Assembly (NCBI GenBank): GCA_023446865.1
Contig: JAEXPL010000432.1
Location: 1 to 6,837 of the forward strand
Direction of reading: 5' to 3'
From: Verrucomicrobiota bacterium
GTDB lineage: Bacteria > Verrucomicrobiota > Verrucomicrobiia > Opitutales > Opitutaceae
DNA: 6,837 nt
Positions 5,819 through 6,837 of this stretch are shown here, in pieces. The notes beneath the pieces were generated by a model, which was given only the letters and a program-made list of their open reading frames with translations, was not told where the DNA came from and searched no databases. How positions within the stretch are numbered: position 1 is the first letter of the stretch; the number at the start of each line of letters is the position of its first letter. The translations under genes were made by a program, and so were the position numbers.

Positions 5819-5827
5819 GCGTAGACG

Positions 5828-6409
5828 ATGAAACTCTCGAAACGCGGCGAATATGCTCTTCGTGCTCTGGTTAACCTCGGGATCGCTTCCGAGGTTGGTC
5901 GTTCGCTCGTTCAGATCTCGGAGTTGGCCGACCACGAGCGGATGCCGGTGAAGTTTCTCGAGCAGATCATGAAGGATCTGAAGGCCGCCGGTTACGTTGC
6001 TAGTGAGCGCGGGAAATTTGGCGGCTACCGTCTCGCCCGCACGGCTTCGGCAATTCCGATCGGCGAGGTGGTGCGGTTGCTCGATGGGCCGCTCGCCCCG
6101 ATCGGCTGCGTGAGCCAGACGGCCTACCAGAAATGCTCGTGCCCGGACGAGGCGCACTGCGGGCTGCGCATGATCATGCTCGATGTGCGCAACGCCATCG
6201 CCGGCATTCTCGACCGCTACACCGTGGCCGATCTCGTTTCGGTCACCCTACGCAAGATGCGCGCGAGCGGGATCGTTCATCCGTTCGCCGAGTCGCCTAC
6301 GCCTCTCCCTGGCGCGTCCCGCCGCCACCGGCCACGTCCTCAAACGACTGCCACGGCCACTCCCATCGAGGGCATCCTCTCCTCCCTTATTCCCGAATAC
6401 AGCATCTGA
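5828..6409 (+). CDS. Rrf2-family transcriptional regulator with C-terminal extension
   Basis: A 193-residue winged-helix regulator. It opens with MKLSKRGEYALRALVNLG, the classical Rrf2 N-terminus. The recognition-helix region is MPVKFLEQIMKDLKAAGYV (39-57) and the wing is SERGKFGGYRLAR (59-71). Cysteines 94, 103, 105 and 111, with His110, sit where IscR-type members bind an iron-sulfur cluster, but the spacing C-x8-C-x-C-x5-C differs from IscR. Related Rrf2 proteins include IscR, NsrR and the cysteine-metabolism regulator CymR. Residues 151-193 form an unusual Pro/Arg/Thr-rich tail ending GILSSLIPEYSI; family members are usually about 130-165 residues. It lies 12 bp before the YezD-type gene, so the two form an operon. 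A role in sulfur or cysteine control is inferred from the family and the neighbour. Confidence 0.92.
   Translation: MKLSKRGEYALRALVNLGIASEVGRSLVQISELADHERMPVKFLEQIMKDLKAAGYVASERGKFGGYRLARTASAIPIGEVVRLLDGPLAPIGCVSQTAYQKCSCPDEAHCGLRMIMLDVRNAIAGILDRYTVADLVSVTLRKMRASGIVHPFAESPTPLPGASRRHRPRPQTTATATPIEGILSSLIPEYSI
6371..6394 (+). repeat. Repeat copy 1 encoding the ILxSLIP peptide, in the Rrf2 tail
   Basis: These 24 bases encode GILSSLIP in the Rrf2 frame. They match 6651-6674 at 20 of 24 positions, starting in the same codon phase. See copy 2 and the YezD entry. Confidence 0.7.
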
Positions 6410-6421
6410 CCGCCTCCTGCC

Positions 6422-6610
6422 ATGTCCGCTTCCATTTCCAACAACTCTGCAACCGTCCCGGCCACGCCTGCGCCCGACTGGTTGGCGGTCGTCCGCGAGA
6501 AGGTCGAAGGTCTGCGCTTCGGCGTCGTGCAGATCGTCGTTCACGACGCCAAGGTCACCCAGATCGAGCGCACTGAGAAGACCCGCCTCGGGGCGTCCCG
6601 CGAGATCTGA
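6422..6610 (+). CDS. YezD-family (DUF2292) small protein, possibly truncated
   Basis: A 62-residue protein as read. A Ser/Thr/Pro/Ala-rich N-terminus (1-18) precedes the family core at about 19-56, including GLRFGVVQIVVHDAKVTQIE (30-49) and RTEKTRL. This core is the DUF2292 pattern: a short helix, a strand with VQI, a turn, and a strand with VxQIE. The biochemical role is unknown. Small proteins of this family are found near sulfur-assimilation genes and Rrf2 regulators, from recollection. It lies 12 bp downstream of the Rrf2 gene. After LG the frame passes through GGGG (6590-6593) and soon stops. If one G is removed, the reading continues as RPARSDGS and so on, ending AILRSLIPFN at 6683, an 86-residue protein whose tail resembles the Rrf2 tail. 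A frameshift, real or technical, is therefore suspected. Confidence 0.85.
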   Translation: MSASISNNSATVPATPAPDWLAVVREKVEGLRFGVVQIVVHDAKVTQIERTEKTRLGASREI

Positions 6611-6683
6611 CGGATCCACATTTCCACCGCCTACCGGCTCCACCGGCGGCGCCATCCTCCGCTCCCTGATTCCCTTCAACTGA
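6594..6683 (+). other. Probable displaced C-terminal coding segment of the YezD-type gene
   Basis: Read in the +1 frame relative to the YezD gene, this stretch encodes a 29-residue tail: a Pro/Gly/Thr-rich linker, then GGAILRSLIPFN and a TGA stop at 6681-6683. Codons in its last third favour G or C at the third position, as in nearby genes. The end resembles the C-terminus of the upstream Rrf2 protein. It has no start codon of its own in a sensible position. Rejoining needs only one base removed from the GGGG run at 6590-6593. Confidence 0.55.
6651..6674 (+). repeat. Repeat copy 2 encoding the ILxSLIP peptide, after the YezD stop
   Basis: These 24 bases encode AILRSLIP in the displaced frame and match 6371-6394 at 20 of 24 positions. 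Of the four differences, one is silent (Leu codon CTT versus CTG); the others change Gly/Ala and Ser/Arg. Confidence 0.7.
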
Positions 6684-6731
6684 CCCGACCACGGGAAGTT
6701 CCCATGAAGACTGAACAAGAAACCGACTCCC

Positions 6732-6837
6732 ATGTGGAACTCCACCTCCGCTCGTTATTCGGCCGCCGCCGCGGCCGCCTTGCTGTTGCTCGTGCCCGCC
6801 GCACAAGCCGCCGCTGACACCGAAGAACTCCAGGCCC
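6732..6837 (+). CDS. Exported protein, N-terminal fragment (possible porin)
   Basis: The gene runs off the window; 35 codons are visible. Residues 1-26 make a good Sec signal peptide: a short polar start with Arg8, a hydrophobic core AAAAAALLLLVP (11-22), and a probable cleavage site after AAQA (23-26). The mature start AADTEELQA looks like the beginning of a charged coiled coil, as often found at the N-terminus of phosphate-selective (OprP/OprO-type) porins. That identity is a guess from nine residues. The position after Rrf2 and YezD genes would suit an outer-membrane channel for sulfur compounds. An overlapping ATG at 6704 in another frame has a better purine-rich stretch before it (GGGAAG), but it encodes only 37 Arg-rich residues. 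Confidence 0.6.
   Translation, partial: MWNSTSARYSAAAAAALLLLVPAAQAAADTEELQA

Noticed and set aside
5749..5827. Riboswitch (for example a SAM type) before the Rrf2 gene
   Set aside because: The gap is only 79 bp and AT-rich, and shows neither the conserved core nor a terminator/antiterminator arrangement.
6183..6683. Continuous 166-codon frame across the end of Rrf2 and YezD as one gene
   Set aside because: Only its last ~29 codons look like real protein (the displaced YezD tail); the earlier part is out of frame with two clear genes.
6704..6817. 37-codon ORF overlapping the exported-protein start in another frame
   Set aside because: Its product is Arg-rich without motifs. The frame from 6732 gives a convincing signal peptide, although the ribosome site before 6704 looks better.

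Overview
This GC-rich window with weak Shine-Dalgarno signals looks like a chromosomal segment of a verrucomicrobial bacterium, most plausibly Opitutaceae or a relative. That assignment is inference, resting on codon style and on an Rrf2 regulator followed by a YezD-type small protein and an exported protein. No mobile element, CRISPR array, tRNA or rRNA was seen.

Left part (1-1894). The window opens with the first 13 codons of a ribose-5-phosphate isomerase B gene on the minus strand. Next come two paralogous small lipoproteins of BamE/SmpA-like character, both on the plus strand. They are separated by a HAD-superfamily phosphatase on the minus strand. A perfect 14-bp stem-loop closes this block and could terminate transcription from both sides.

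Middle (1895-2507). This is a mostly non-coding interval. It holds two hairpin or dyad structures, a possible 41-codon minus-strand ORF with a faint resemblance to Phd-type antitoxins, and a run of phased A-tracts.

Central plus-strand run (2508-5748). The genes are GDP-L-fucose synthase, a divergent thymidylate-synthase-family protein that keeps the catalytic Cys and nucleotide-binding residues, a small beta-rich DUF6941-like protein, and a PhnP-like metallo-beta-lactamase-fold hydrolase. The last two genes are 10 bp apart and probably co-transcribed.

Right part (5749-6837). An AT-rich promoter region carries three 10-bp-phased CTA repeats. It precedes an Rrf2-family regulator with a cysteine cluster, a YezD-family small protein, and the start of an exported protein that may be a porin. 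This looks like a regulatory head of a sulfur-assimilation locus; that role rests on family associations only.

The most interesting signal is here. The Rrf2 protein has a Pro/Thr/Arg-rich tail ending in an ILxSLIP motif. The same motif, with 20 of 24 bases identical, lies just after the YezD stop codon in the +1 frame. Removing one G from a GGGG run would join it to YezD as an 86-residue protein. So the two adjacent proteins probably share, or once shared, a C-terminal peptide.
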